A stretch of 64,000 nucleotides of DNA, from NCBI RefSeq assembly GCF_004770265.1, contig NZ_RQGQ01000013.1, positions 1-64,000 on the forward strand, read 5' to 3'. The notes under the pieces are model-generated. The model saw only the letters and a list, made by a program, of their open reading frames with translations, had not been told where the DNA came from and did not search any database. The stretch is from Leptospira congkakensis. GTDB lineage: Bacteria; Spirochaetota; Leptospiria; Leptospirales; Leptospiraceae. Within the stretch, counting starts at the first letter, position 1. Each line of letters begins with the position of its first letter. The position numbers and the translations under genes are program-made. Below, piece after piece: positions 54,634 through 63,310 of the stretch.

Positions 54634-55086
54634 CTACAAAACCAACTGGTATTTCGCTTTCATCTTCTCGATTTGTTCTTCTGGAATTTGATGTATATTT
54701 TTTCCGCCATGCCGATTCTCCACAGTCACAACATGAAGTCTATATCCAAATTCTTTCGCCAATTGAGTGTAAGGTGAAAGTTCCCAATCTAAAGTAAATG
54801 TATTGTCTACAATCACAAAAGGAACACCATGTTCGAGAGCTTGTTTTGTTTTGGATTCGCAGTCTTTGTACGCTAAATGATTTTTTTGATAATCAAAATG
54901 ATAATCACCAACTTCATTTTCAAAATAAGAATCAATCGAAAAGATAGGGGCTCCATTCGTAAGAGAAAGGGCTTTTGCCAAACTGGTTTTTCCGGAACCA
55001 GGAATTCCTCTTAAAGCAAGTAATGTTTTGTTTGTATCGATGTTACTGAGATCGGTTCTCAAATCTTCTGATTTCTTAGATTCCAT
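54634..55086 (-). CDS. P-loop kinase (AAA/polynucleotide kinase-like)
   Basis: Encodes 150 residues. A Walker A motif is seen in LLALRGIPGSGKTSLAKAL, and a zeta-toxin/PNK-type second motif in FVIVDNTFTLDWELSPYTQLA. A lid with basic residues follows (VVTVENRHGGKN). It resembles the N4BP2/PNK-like small P-loop proteins that phosphorylate RNA or nucleotides. No antitoxin is adjacent, so I do not call a toxin-antitoxin pair. It is monocistronic and converges on the RRM gene. Confidence 0.8.
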   Translation of the reverse strand: MESKKSEDLRTDLSNIDTNKTLLALRGIPGSGKTSLAKALSLTNGAPIFSIDSYFENEVGDYHFDYQKNHLAYKDCESKTKQALEHGVPFVIVDNTFTLDWELSPYTQLAKEFGYRLHVVTVENRHGGKNIHQIPEEQIEKMKAKYQLVL

Positions 55087-55183
55087 TTTCTAAATCCTAG
55101 TTCTTTTTCACCTTAGGGAAAGAGAAAAATCTCGCCTGGAATGATTCTATCTGAAAGAATAGAACAGAAACAAGGAGACTTTT

Positions 55184-55555
55184 GTGTCATACGAAGCTTA
55201 TAAACTCATCCATATTTTCGGAATGTATCTTTTATTTTTATCTCTCGGGGGAATCACTCTCTACACAGTCAATGGGGGAAAAAAATCGGAGAACAAATTC
55301 AAAACTGTGGCGGCCATCACTCATGGAGTAGCCCTCCTACTCATCATCGTTGCCGGATTTGGCCTTATGAAGTTTCGAGGAATTTCTCATTCCGCACTTC
55401 CAGTTTGGGTGATTTTAAAAATCGTCATCTGGCTTGCGTTTGGTGGACTTTTAGCAATGGCTTCCAAAAAAGAAAAATTTGCCAAAATCCTTTGGTTTGT
55501 ATTTCCTCTTTTAGGTTTAGCTGCGGCTTACCTCGCTTTCTACCAACCGTTTTAA
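55184..55555 (+). CDS. Small membrane protein of unknown function
   Basis: Encodes 123 residues from GTG 55184, which has an AAGGAGA ribosome site. Four hydrophobic segments lie at about 8-27, 42-62, 70-92 and 102-120. The first span contains a His (KLIHIFGMYLLFLSLGG), reminiscent of SirB/CopD-like or cytochrome b561-type small membrane proteins, but haem ligands are not clear. The gene is monocistronic and ends at a perfect terminator. Confidence 0.65.
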   Translation: MSYEAYKLIHIFGMYLLFLSLGGITLYTVNGGKKSENKFKTVAAITHGVALLLIIVAGFGLMKFRGISHSALPVWVILKIVIWLAFGGLLAMASKKEKFAKILWFVFPLLGLAAAYLAFYQPF

Positions 55556-55568
55556 TTTTCTAAACCAC

Positions 55569-55608
55569 ACCCTCCCGTAGATTCTAACACGGGAGGGTCT
55601 CAATTTTT
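55569..55608 (+). terminator. Intrinsic terminator
   Basis: ACCCTCCCGT and ACGGGAGGGT form a perfect ten-base stem (55569-55578 with 55589-55598) around a ten-base loop, followed by CTCAATTTTTC. It ends the small membrane protein gene and precedes fumC. Confidence 0.85.
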
Positions 55609-55696
55609 CATTCTTACCTTTTTCTTTTTCTATTCTCAAATCTAACTCTGTCTACATAAAGAAGACAATTGATGTAAATTGGATCTAGGACGGAAT

Positions 55697-57091
55697 ATGA
55701 TGGAGAAACGAATCGAAACCGACTCTATGGGTGAAATTGAAGTAGAAAGCTCTCGTTATTGGGGTGCACAAACAGAACGTTCCCTCCACCACTTCCATAT
55801 CGGCAATGATAGATTTCCAAGAGAAATGATTCGAGCTCTTGGAATTTTAAAAAAGTGCGCAGCATTAACAAACAAAGAGTTAGGTATCTTATCTCTAGAA
55901 AAAACGGAACTCATCGTCAAAGCGGCAGAAGAAGTCATTGTCGGAACTTTAGATGATCACTTTCCTCTTGCCATATGGCAAACCGGATCGGGAACACAAA
56001 CCAATATGAATGTGAATGAAGTCATTTCCAATCGTGCCATCGAAATGGCAGATGGAGTTATGGGTTCCAAAAAACCCATCCATCCCAATGATGATGTTAA
56101 CAAAGCCCAAAGTTCCAACGATACCTTTCCGACAGCCATGCACATTGCCTGTGCCGAACAATTGGTTCACAAACTCATTCCCGCCTTACAAACACTTCAC
56201 GATACCTTCGAAAAAAAATCAAAAGAGTTTGGCAAGATCATTAAAATTGGCCGAACCCATTTACAAGATGCCACACCACTCACTCTCGGTCAGGAATTTT
56301 CAGGTTATGTACAACAACTCTCCTATTCCATAGATAGAATCAAACGGGTGTTACCATCTGTTTACCGATTGGCACTTGGCGGAACGGCTGTGGGAACAGG
56401 ACTCAATACCCATCCTGATTTTGCAGCGGGAGCAGCGGCGGCAATTGCTAAAGAAACAGGACTTTCTTTTATCACTGCAGAGAACAAGTTTGAAGCACTT
56501 GCTGCCCATGATTCGTTAGTCGAAGTCAGTGGAGTTTTAAAAACTATTGCCTGTTCTCTGATGAAAATTGCAAACGACATTCGTTGGTTGGCCTCTGGCC
56601 CACGCTCTGGGATTGGAGAAATCTCCATTCCCGAAAATGAACCAGGCTCTTCCATTATGCCAGGAAAGGTCAATCCCACACAATCGGAAGCCATGACTAT
56701 GGTTGCCGCTCAGGTCATTGGAAATGATGTGGCCGTGAATCTAGGAGGATCTTCCGGCAATTTTGAACTGAATGTGTTCAAACCACTGATTATTTTTAAT
56801 GTCTTAAATTCCATACGACTGTTAGCGGATGCAAGCGTCTCTTTTGAAGAACATTGCGTAAGAGGAATTGAACCGAACCTCGAAACCATAAACCAAAATT
56901 TGAATCGTTCGCTGATGCTTGTGACCGCACTCAATCCATATATTGGTTATGACAAGGCAGCAAAGATTGCGAAAACAGCTCATAAAGAAAATTCTACTTT
57001 GAAAGAAGCAGGAATCAAACTAGGAATCCTCACTGGAGAAGAATTTGACGAATGGGTGAAACCGGAAGAGATGATCTCTCCTCAAGAGTAG
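55697..57091 (+). CDS. fumC: Fumarate hydratase class II
   Basis: Encodes 464 residues from ATG 55697 (AGGACGGA ribosome site); a second ATG follows directly. The enzyme interconverts fumarate and malate in the TCA cycle without an iron-sulfur cluster, so it resists oxygen and superoxide. Motifs: [72 protein letters not shown] and the lid-loop signature [16 protein letters not shown]. The length is normal. A second, unrelated class I fumarase occurs at 61546-63159 in this same window, which is noted under findings. Confidence 0.95.
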   Translation: MMEKRIETDSMGEIEVESSRYWGAQTERSLHHFHIGNDRFPREMIRALGILKKCAALTNKELGILSLEKTELIVKAAEEVIVGTLDDHFPLAIWQTGSGTQTNMNVNEVISNRAIEMADGVMGSKKPIHPNDDVNKAQSSNDTFPTAMHIACAEQLVHKLIPALQTLHDTFEKKSKEFGKIIKIGRTHLQDATPLTLGQEFSGYVQQLSYSIDRIKRVLPSVYRLALGGTAVGTGLNTHPDFAAGAAAAIAKETGLSFITAENKFEALAAHDSLVEVSGVLKTIACSLMKIANDIRWLASGPRSGIGEISIPENEPGSSIMPGKVNPTQSEAMTMVAAQVIGNDVAVNLGGSSGNFELNVFKPLIIFNVLNSIRLLADASVSFEEHCVRGIEPNLETINQNLNRSLMLVTALNPYIGYDKAAKIAKTAHKENSTLKEAGIKLGILTGEEFDEWVKPEEMISPQE

Positions 57092-57218
57092 TTTTTGCCC
57101 TTAAAGATCAAATAAAACAATAAATTAGTATATCATAATATAATGACTTACAATAAATGATACATATCTTCCATAATAAAGTGATTGACTTTTTTAACCA
57201 ATTCTTTTTATTTGGCCT

Positions 57219-57320
57219 TGTCTAGCTCTTATAGAGACGGGGGAACCAAATTTTGGGGCGTACTGCTATTGCAGAGGATATCTCTCAATCCTAGCCCGAC
57301 AGCTAACCTCGGAGACTTTG
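57219..57320 (+). promoter_or_regulatory. c-di-AMP riboswitch (ydaO/yuaA type), aptamer
   Basis: The leader holds, in order, GGGGGAACC (57239-57247), GGGGCGTA (57255-57262), and GCCCGACAGCTAACCTCG (57294-57311). The last block is the strongest hallmark of the ydaO family, and the earlier GGGGAACCA block also matches. The flanks GTCT near 57220 and AGAC near 57313 may form the closing helix. ydaO RNAs bind cyclic di-AMP and turn off genes for potassium transport and cell-wall functions; the downstream gene is a cation/proton antiporter. The limits of the aptamer are approximate. Confidence 0.8.
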
Positions 57321-57322
57321 AG

Positions 57323-57371
57323 GGAAGGTAAACAACCTTCCACAAACTATTTTTTGTAAGGAAGGAAGTTT
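57323..57371 (+). promoter_or_regulatory. Expression platform masking the ribosome site
   Basis: ACCTTCC (57335-57341) can pair either with GGAAGGT (57323-57329, five-base loop) or with the ribosome site GGAAGG (57360-57365). In the second case ACAAA and TTTGT extend the stem. The two structures exclude each other, and the second would block translation of the antiporter. Which one the ligand favours cannot be read from sequence. TTTTTT at 57350-57355 could also serve a terminator for the first hairpin. Confidence 0.6.
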
Positions 57372-59414
57372 ATGAAGTCCTCACTATTTTATACCCTAGC
57401 GGTAGCCATTTTTTTCGGCGCACTCGCTTTCGTTTTTTACCTCGGTAAGTTGTATTTCCCACTCAATCACGGTTTGAATCCTTTGAGCCTAGAAATCAAT
57501 TTTTCTCACTTCTTAGTTGGCTTTGTGGCTCATTTAAAATCTCCCTTCGGGCGATTGCTTCTGCAAATCCTACTAATCCTTGTTACATGCAAAATCTTTT
57601 CGTTTTTGTTTTCGTTAATCAGGATTCCGAGCGTAATCGGAGAAATCACGGGAGGTTTGGTACTCGGCCCTTCACTACTTGGTATGTTGGCACCAGAATT
57701 TTCCGAGATGATCTTCCCTGCATCTTCCATGGGTTCCTTGAAATTACTCAGCCAAGTGGGTTTGATTTTTTTCATGTTTCTCATCGGGCTAGAGACCGAC
57801 TGGAAAAATTTACATGGAAGTTTACATACCGCTGTTGTCATCAGCCATGTATCGATCATGTTTCCCTTTTTACTCGGTGTGATTTCTTCTTTATTTTTAT
57901 TTGAAACACTAGCACCAGAAAAAGTTTCCTTTCTATCATTCAGTCTCTTTTTGGGAATTTCTATGTCGATCACCGCTTTCCCTGTGTTAGCGCGAATCAT
58001 TCAGGAAAAAAAATTAAACACTGAGAGATCGGGAGTTCTCGCAATCACATGTGCCGCAGCGGATGATGTCACGGCATGGCTGATTTTGGCTTTGATTTTA
58101 GGACTCACTTCTTCCGATTCAATGTCTGGGGTTCTGCTTTGTTTTTTTGGAGTGGTCCTCTTTCTTTATCTAGCATTCAAATATGTTAGAACAAGGTTTG
58201 CGAGTAGTCTTTCAAAATTAGAAAATATAGATTTTCTACCAAACTATATCGTATTTTTTCTTTTTATTTGGCTCACTTTTTCATCCTTATTTACGGAATC
58301 AATGGGCATTCACTCATTGTTTGGAGCATTTATCGCTGGTTCTACGATCCCAGCAAATCATAAAATCAGAAAAATCATCATTAATAAATTCCAAGATGTA
58401 AGTGTAATCTTTCTCCTACCTTTATTTTTCGCATACTCTGGTTTAAAAACTCAAATTGGTCTTTTATCAGATCCAAATTTATTTTTGATTTGTTTATTAA
58501 TTCTGTTTGTTGCCATTTTTGGAAAGTTAGGTGGCAGTACCATTTCCGCAAGGTTTTTGGGAGAAACATGGAAGGATTCCCTCATCATCGGTATTCTGAT
58601 GAATACACGAGGACTTATGGAACTAATCGTTTTAAACATCGGATTAGAAATGGGAATCATCGGGCCAGAATTATTCACCATTATGGTGATTATGGCTTTG
58701 GTAACGACAGCAATGAGTGGTCCAGCCATCAATTTGGTGCAGAGACTTTTCAAAAAGAAAAGTATTCCTGATGTTGTTCCTGTTTTGGAAAACTCAGGCC
58801 AAGGTATTCATCCCAAAATTTTGATCGCCTTTGCCAGACCCAAAACAGGAATTGACTTGGTAAAACTTTGTTATAAAATTTTTCCAAACGCAAAGTTCAG
58901 AACCTTCCATGTGAACCAAAACTATAATTTTGACATTGAACAATCTCAGTATGAAATGTCCATTCTCTTCGAAAACATTAGGTTTATTTCCGCAAATGAA
59001 GGGATCCCTGTGGACTTTCAATTTTCCTCTTCAGAAAATTTTGAAACTGCTTTATGGGAACAGATAAATGAATACAACCCAGACCTTTTGATTTTAGGGT
59101 CACCTAACGTAGAATCATGGAAAGAAATCAATAAAGGTCCAATTAAAAAGATCATTAAATCTTCAAATTGTTCGGTGGCAGTATTCGTAAACAAAGGACT
59201 CGAATCATTAAATAAAATTTTTATGGAATCTGATTCAGAAGGTGCTGTTTCCATCATCAATAGTTTGGGAGGAGATCCAAGTTTATTCAAACAATGGCAA
59301 GATGGGGATCATTTTGATCCAAATCATCATGTATTTGTTAGAGATTGGAACACAGAGAAAGACTTCGAATTTCTGAAAAAGAACTATTTGATTTTGGGTA
59401 AAAAACGAAGTTAA
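57372..59414 (+). CDS. CPA2-family cation/proton antiporter with a C-terminal USP-like domain
   Basis: Encodes 680 residues. Twelve to thirteen membrane spans cover about 60-465, with IPSVIGEITGGLVLGPSLLG and the ion-binding Asp segment ITCAAADDVTAWLILAL, the CPA2/KefB-type signature. It exchanges Na+ or K+ for protons. After the membrane region, residues about 480-680 form a soluble domain (LIAFARPKTGIDLVKLCYKI, NPDLLILGSPNVESWKE) of the universal stress protein or nucleotide-binding type that may regulate transport. A TrkA-N domain is absent. Control by a c-di-AMP riboswitch matches a potassium-export role. Confidence 0.9.
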   Translation: MKSSLFYTLAVAIFFGALAFVFYLGKLYFPLNHGLNPLSLEINFSHFLVGFVAHLKSPFGRLLLQILLILVTCKIFSFLFSLIRIPSVIGEITGGLVLGPSLLGMLAPEFSEMIFPASSMGSLKLLSQVGLIFFMFLIGLETDWKNLHGSLHTAVVISHVSIMFPFLLGVISSLFLFETLAPEKVSFLSFSLFLGISMSITAFPVLARIIQEKKLNTERSGVLAITCAAADDVTAWLILALILGLTSSDSMSGVLLCFFGVVLFLYLAFKYVRTRFASSLSKLENIDFLPNYIVFFLFIWLTFSSLFTESMGIHSLFGAFIAGSTIPANHKIRKIIINKFQDVSVIFLLPLFFAYSGLKTQIGLLSDPNLFLICLLILFVAIFGKLGGSTISARFLGETWKDSLIIGILMNTRGLMELIVLNIGLEMGIIGPELFTIMVIMALVTTAMSGPAINLVQRLFKKKSIPDVVPVLENSGQGIHPKILIAFARPKTGIDLVKLCYKIFPNAKFRTFHVNQNYNFDIEQSQYEMSILFENIRFISANEGIPVDFQFSSSENFETALWEQINEYNPDLLILGSPNVESWKEINKGPIKKIIKSSNCSVAVFVNKGLESLNKIFMESDSEGAVSIINSLGGDPSLFKQWQDGDHFDPNHHVFVRDWNTEKDFEFLKKNYLILGKKRS

Positions 59415-59530
59415 ACGTTTTCAATTTTAATCCATTTCCTTTGGTTTTCTCAAGTGAAATGTGAAATGAAAAATCTAAGATGATCCGCTCCAAGGGAAGT
59501 ATTCCTTTCCTTGGTTCGATTCTCTTAAAC

Positions 59531-59923
59531 TTAAGTTTTGATCACATTCCGAATTTTATCCCAATAATTTTGGCGCCAACCTTCTTCTACATCATCGATG
59601 AGTTCTTTCGGCACACCACGATGAGTGAGTACGAGCTCAGTTCCACCTTCAGAAGTTTCTTTTAACGTAAAAGTAGCCATAGAAAAAATTCCCTCGGGAA
59701 AATCGTTTCGTCTCCAGGCCTGGACAATTCGTTTTGAGGGTTTAAGATCCACAATGATGCCGGTAACTTTTCCAGACAGAGCAGAAAAGTTACCGCCGAT
59801 ACGTTTGCTGATCGTCGCCGTTTCACCAGTCAAAGCAGAGACTTTCTTTGAATCTGCGATGTACTGATAGATCGTTGTGGGAGCAGCCCTGAATTTTACT
59901 TTTTGTTTAATCGTTTTACACAT
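59531..59923 (-). CDS. SRPBCC/AHSA1-type domain protein
   Basis: Encodes 130 residues, one START-like domain: KVKFRAAPTTIYQYIADSKKVSAL, GKVTGIIVDLKPSKRIVQAWRRNDFPEG, ATFTLKETSEGGTELVLTHRGVP and the final EEGWRQNYWDKI. This is the AHSA1/ATPase-activator-like family of small proteins with hydrophobic cavities; function unknown. The start is good, with clear coding character. It is alone on its strand. Confidence 0.85.
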   Translation of the reverse strand: MCKTIKQKVKFRAAPTTIYQYIADSKKVSALTGETATISKRIGGNFSALSGKVTGIIVDLKPSKRIVQAWRRNDFPEGIFSMATFTLKETSEGGTELVLTHRGVPKELIDDVEEGWRQNYWDKIRNVIKT

Positions 59924-60041
59924 CTTGGATTACCTTGTATGAATTTCCAAATCCTATTCTACACTTTCAATACGGTTTTCTGGTTTTTCTGAAAAATAAA
60001 TTATTGGCATCGCAAAACCGCTCTGATAAACTCTATTAGTC

Positions 60042-61526
60042 ATGAAATTATTAATTGCCCTACTCCTCTTTCTATTTCTCTCCTGCAAACCAGCAGATCT
60101 TAATAATTCTGGTGACCCATTCTCAAACTCTTATGTGTCGCAGAACCTTGTTTTGTGTGCTTTAGGAAAAGGATTCTGTGATCCATGTGTAGGTGTTTCA
60201 AACTATATATCATTTATGGAATCGATCGGTTCTGGTATCATGGTTGGTTTGAGATCTGTCCTTGATTCCAGTCAAAACTCTTATGTGATTGGACAGACAA
60301 ATCAATTGGTCGCTGGAGCAGATGGAATCACTTCTTTTCAAGGAACCGTTGGGAATTCCCAGAATTTGATTCTATCAAAAAAAAATAAACAAGGTGGAAA
60401 GGAATGGATTAAATACTTAGGTCGAAAGTCAGACAGGCCCATTGGTATCCTTCATACAAAAAATGGAGGAATCTATTTTTTTGCATCCACTCCCACTTCA
60501 TTACCTGGCCCCAAACGCTCATTTGTTGGAACCCCAGACTCAAGCAGCAATATAATTTTAGGTAAAATGAATCCAAACGGAAATCTAGAATGGTTCACTT
60601 ATTTAAATAACGGAACCACTGCTACATCCGATTTACATTTGGTGGATATGATAGATACGGAAGACCAATCAGGTATTTTGCTTTTTGGAAATGCAGATAC
60701 TGCGCTTGCAAATCCAGGAACCATACTTACAGCCGCTCCCTCAAATAACGATTGGTTTCTCATGAAAATTTCTTATTCGGGGGACCCAATTAGTATAAGA
60801 TACTATGAAGTACCTACACCTCTCAGTAGTTTTAGGCCAAGAAAATTTGTTTCCATTCCGAATAACGGAGGTTACTACTTACAAGCTAGCGTTTTAAATA
60901 CTTTTAGTTTGTATCCAAATGGATTAAATACATATACTGGATCATTTAACAATGCTCTCATCGTTAAATTAGCTTCTAACTTAAATTATGAATGGCATCG
61001 CTATTTTGGAACATCTAGTGGAGCCCCAGAAGACACACCTTTTTTTCCTATGGTCGCTCTCTCTGATTCCTCTCTTGTTTTTGCCAATAATTTCAATGTA
61101 AACATAATCACACTCGGGTTAGGTCATCCAGAAACAACTCCGACAAATTATGCAAGTTTATTCTATTCAGTGAATGCTAGTGGTGCTCTTCTATACTCTA
61201 GTTTTACTTTTGGATTAGGAGATATTGCAAAAACATATGAACTAGTCAAAAAAAATGATAACGAGTTAATTGCATTTAACGGAAGTGGGGGCGGGGCGGC
61301 AGAGAACGCAAGTATCGTGAAAATCAGTGCAACTAACTTCACAAAGCTTGCAAGTCAACCAAGACCAGGTGTATTTTTAACTTCGGGATGCCTGGTCTGC
61401 GGAAAAATCTTTGCCACCGCCTACTCACCGATAAACGTAGATGGTGCCATCATTCCTTTTGGGGCAGGTTCAGGAGTGGGAGGAGTGTTTAACTCCTACC
61501 ACAGCGTGTTTTCTCCGTCTTTTTGA
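60042..61526 (+). CDS. SBBP-type beta-propeller-like lipoprotein
   Basis: Encodes 494 residues. A lipobox Cys16 lies in LLLFLFLSCKPAD. The mature part has repeats of about 60-80 residues, each with a small-Gly-Thr strand and a short hydrophobic strand: NLILSKKNKQGGKEWIKYLG, NIILGKMNPNGNLEWFTYL, WFLMKISYSGDPISI and LIVKLASNLNYEWHRYFG. These match the SBBP beta-propeller repeats seen in many Leptospira lipoproteins. Two Cys clusters (CALGKGFCDPC early and CLVCG late) may form disulfides. It is a likely surface or periplasmic lipoprotein with no known partner. Confidence 0.78.
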   Translation: MKLLIALLLFLFLSCKPADLNNSGDPFSNSYVSQNLVLCALGKGFCDPCVGVSNYISFMESIGSGIMVGLRSVLDSSQNSYVIGQTNQLVAGADGITSFQGTVGNSQNLILSKKNKQGGKEWIKYLGRKSDRPIGILHTKNGGIYFFASTPTSLPGPKRSFVGTPDSSSNIILGKMNPNGNLEWFTYLNNGTTATSDLHLVDMIDTEDQSGILLFGNADTALANPGTILTAAPSNNDWFLMKISYSGDPISIRYYEVPTPLSSFRPRKFVSIPNNGGYYLQASVLNTFSLYPNGLNTYTGSFNNALIVKLASNLNYEWHRYFGTSSGAPEDTPFFPMVALSDSSLVFANNFNVNIITLGLGHPETTPTNYASLFYSVNASGALLYSSFTFGLGDIAKTYELVKKNDNELIAFNGSGGGAAENASIVKISATNFTKLASQPRPGVFLTSGCLVCGKIFATAYSPINVDGAIIPFGAGSGVGGVFNSYHSVFSPSF

Positions 61527-61545
61527 ACCTTTTATAAATTTTTTT

Positions 61546-63159
61546 TCAATTCAACATTTGGAAAAAGTCATTTCCTTTGTCATCCACCACAATAAAGGCA
61601 GGAAAGTTTTCCACATCAATCGACCATACGGCTTCCATACCTAACTCTGGAAAATCGAGGACTTCTACCTTTTTGATATTTTCTTTTGCAAGAAGGGCTG
61701 CTGGTCCTCCGATGGATCCGAGATAAAAACCACCGTTCTTTTTGCAACTATCAGTGACTACTTTGGAACGATTTCCTTTGGCAAGAGAAATCATAGAGTA
61801 ACCTTTCTCTTGGAAAAGAGGAACGTAACTATCCATACGACCAGCTGTGGTTGGACCAAAGGATCCCGATGGCATTCCTTCTGGAGTTTTGGCAGGGCCC
61901 GCATAATACACAGGATGGTTTTTGAAATAATCAGGAAGAGGTTCACCCTTATCCAATTTTTCCTTTAACTTCGCATGAGCAATGTCACGAGCCACAACAA
62001 GGCGACCAGACAACATGACACGTGTTTTTACAGGATACTTAGTGAGAACTTTTAGAATTTCAGGCATTGGTTGGTTGAGATTGATATGAACCGATTCTGT
62101 ATTAGAATCCACTTCATCAATGGTTGGTAAAAACTTAGAAGGATCGTATTCTAGTTTTTCTAAATAGATTCCGTCTTTGGTAATTTTTGCTTTGATGTTA
62201 CGATCGGCACTGCAACTCACACCAAGTCCCACAGGACAAGATGCTCCATGGCGAGGAAGTCGGATGACTTTAAAATCATGAGCCAAATACTTTCCACCGA
62301 ACTGAGCTCCGATTCCTGATTTTTGAGCCGCAACTAACATCTTTTCTTCGAGTTCCACATCTCGGAACGCAGAACCAAATTTATCACCTTTCGTTGGCAA
62401 ATGATCCAAATACCCAGCTGACGCTAGTTTTACGGTTTTTAAATTGGCCTCTGCAGATGTTCCCCCAATCACAACTGCAATGTGGTAAGGAGGACAAGCC
62501 GCTGTTCCTAAGTTGGATACTTTTTCCGTAATGAATTTTTCGAGAGAAGCCGGATTGAGAAGTGCTTTTGTTTCTTGGAAAAGATAGGTTTTGTTAGCCG
62601 ACCCGCCTCCTTTTGCCAAAAATAAAAAACTGTATTTGTCGCCAGGAGTGGAATAAATATCAATCTGTGCTGGCAAATTGGAACCTGAGTTGACCTCGTC
62701 ATACATAGTGAGAGGAACCACTTGCGAATAACGTAAGTTTCGATTTACATAAGTATTATAAATTCCACGCGAAAGTGCCTCCGCATCATCGCCACCGGTG
62801 ATCACATACTCGCCTTTTTTTGCCATCACAATCCCTGTTCCTGTATCTTGGCAGGAGGGAAGTTGTTTGTCTGCAGCGATTACGGCATTTTTGAGTAAGG
62901 CCATTGCCACAAAACGATCATTTGGTGTTGCTTCAGGATCATCTAAAATTTTACGAACTTTTGTAAGATGTGCTGTTCTTAAATAAAAAGATACATCTTC
63001 CATTGCCTTTTCAGCCAGGAAGGTAAGTCCTTCCGGTTCCACTTTTAGAATTTCTTTATCACCAAAGGGAACTGTACTCACATAATCTTTTGTTAACAAT
63101 TTGTATTCGGTGGTGTCCCCGTTTAAAGGAAAAGGATCGGCGTAAAAAAACTCTGGCAT
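61546..63159 (-). CDS. Class I fumarate hydratase (iron-sulfur)
   Basis: Encodes 537 residues, the fused two-domain form of class I fumarase. The N-terminal catalytic half has [16 protein letters not shown] (cluster Cys) and [11 protein letters not shown], then [14 protein letters not shown] and [16 protein letters not shown] (cluster Cys) with a third Cys in [16 protein letters not shown]. The C-terminal half shows [25 protein letters not shown] and [17 protein letters not shown]. Such enzymes use an oxygen-sensitive [4Fe-4S] cluster to hydrate fumarate. The window also encodes class II fumC, an unrelated isoenzyme. It is monocistronic. Confidence 0.93.
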   Translation of the reverse strand: MPEFFYADPFPLNGDTTEYKLLTKDYVSTVPFGDKEILKVEPEGLTFLAEKAMEDVSFYLRTAHLTKVRKILDDPEATPNDRFVAMALLKNAVIAADKQLPSCQDTGTGIVMAKKGEYVITGGDDAEALSRGIYNTYVNRNLRYSQVVPLTMYDEVNSGSNLPAQIDIYSTPGDKYSFLFLAKGGGSANKTYLFQETKALLNPASLEKFITEKVSNLGTAACPPYHIAVVIGGTSAEANLKTVKLASAGYLDHLPTKGDKFGSAFRDVELEEKMLVAAQKSGIGAQFGGKYLAHDFKVIRLPRHGASCPVGLGVSCSADRNIKAKITKDGIYLEKLEYDPSKFLPTIDEVDSNTESVHINLNQPMPEILKVLTKYPVKTRVMLSGRLVVARDIAHAKLKEKLDKGEPLPDYFKNHPVYYAGPAKTPEGMPSGSFGPTTAGRMDSYVPLFQEKGYSMISLAKGNRSKVVTDSCKKNGGFYLGSIGGPAALLAKENIKKVEVLDFPELGMEAVWSIDVENFPAFIVVDDKGNDFFQMLN

Positions 63160-63310
63160 GGTAACCTCTATTTATAACTTCTAATTTCAAGGGATTCCTC
63201 CTTTCGTAAATGAATTTTTGCAGGGACTGTTGGAAACACCCAGAAGAATACAAATGTCCAAAAGGAAAAAATCGTTTCCATTTCCAAAAATCAGTTTATA
63301 ACAAGGGAAA

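Noticed and set aside
54634..55086. Toxin of a zeta-type toxin-antitoxin pair
   Set aside because: Only the P-loop kinase is present; no small antitoxin gene is adjacent and the protein is short for a zeta toxin.
57219..57371. Other riboswitch classes (SAM, cobalamin or TPP) for the antiporter leader
   Set aside because: The characteristic cores of those classes are absent, whereas the GACAGCTAACCTCG block and GGGGAACC block match the ydaO class.
57530..58000. A 156-codon minus-strand frame inside the antiporter gene
   Set aside because: The plus strand carries the CPA2 membrane motifs; the minus frame has no start context.
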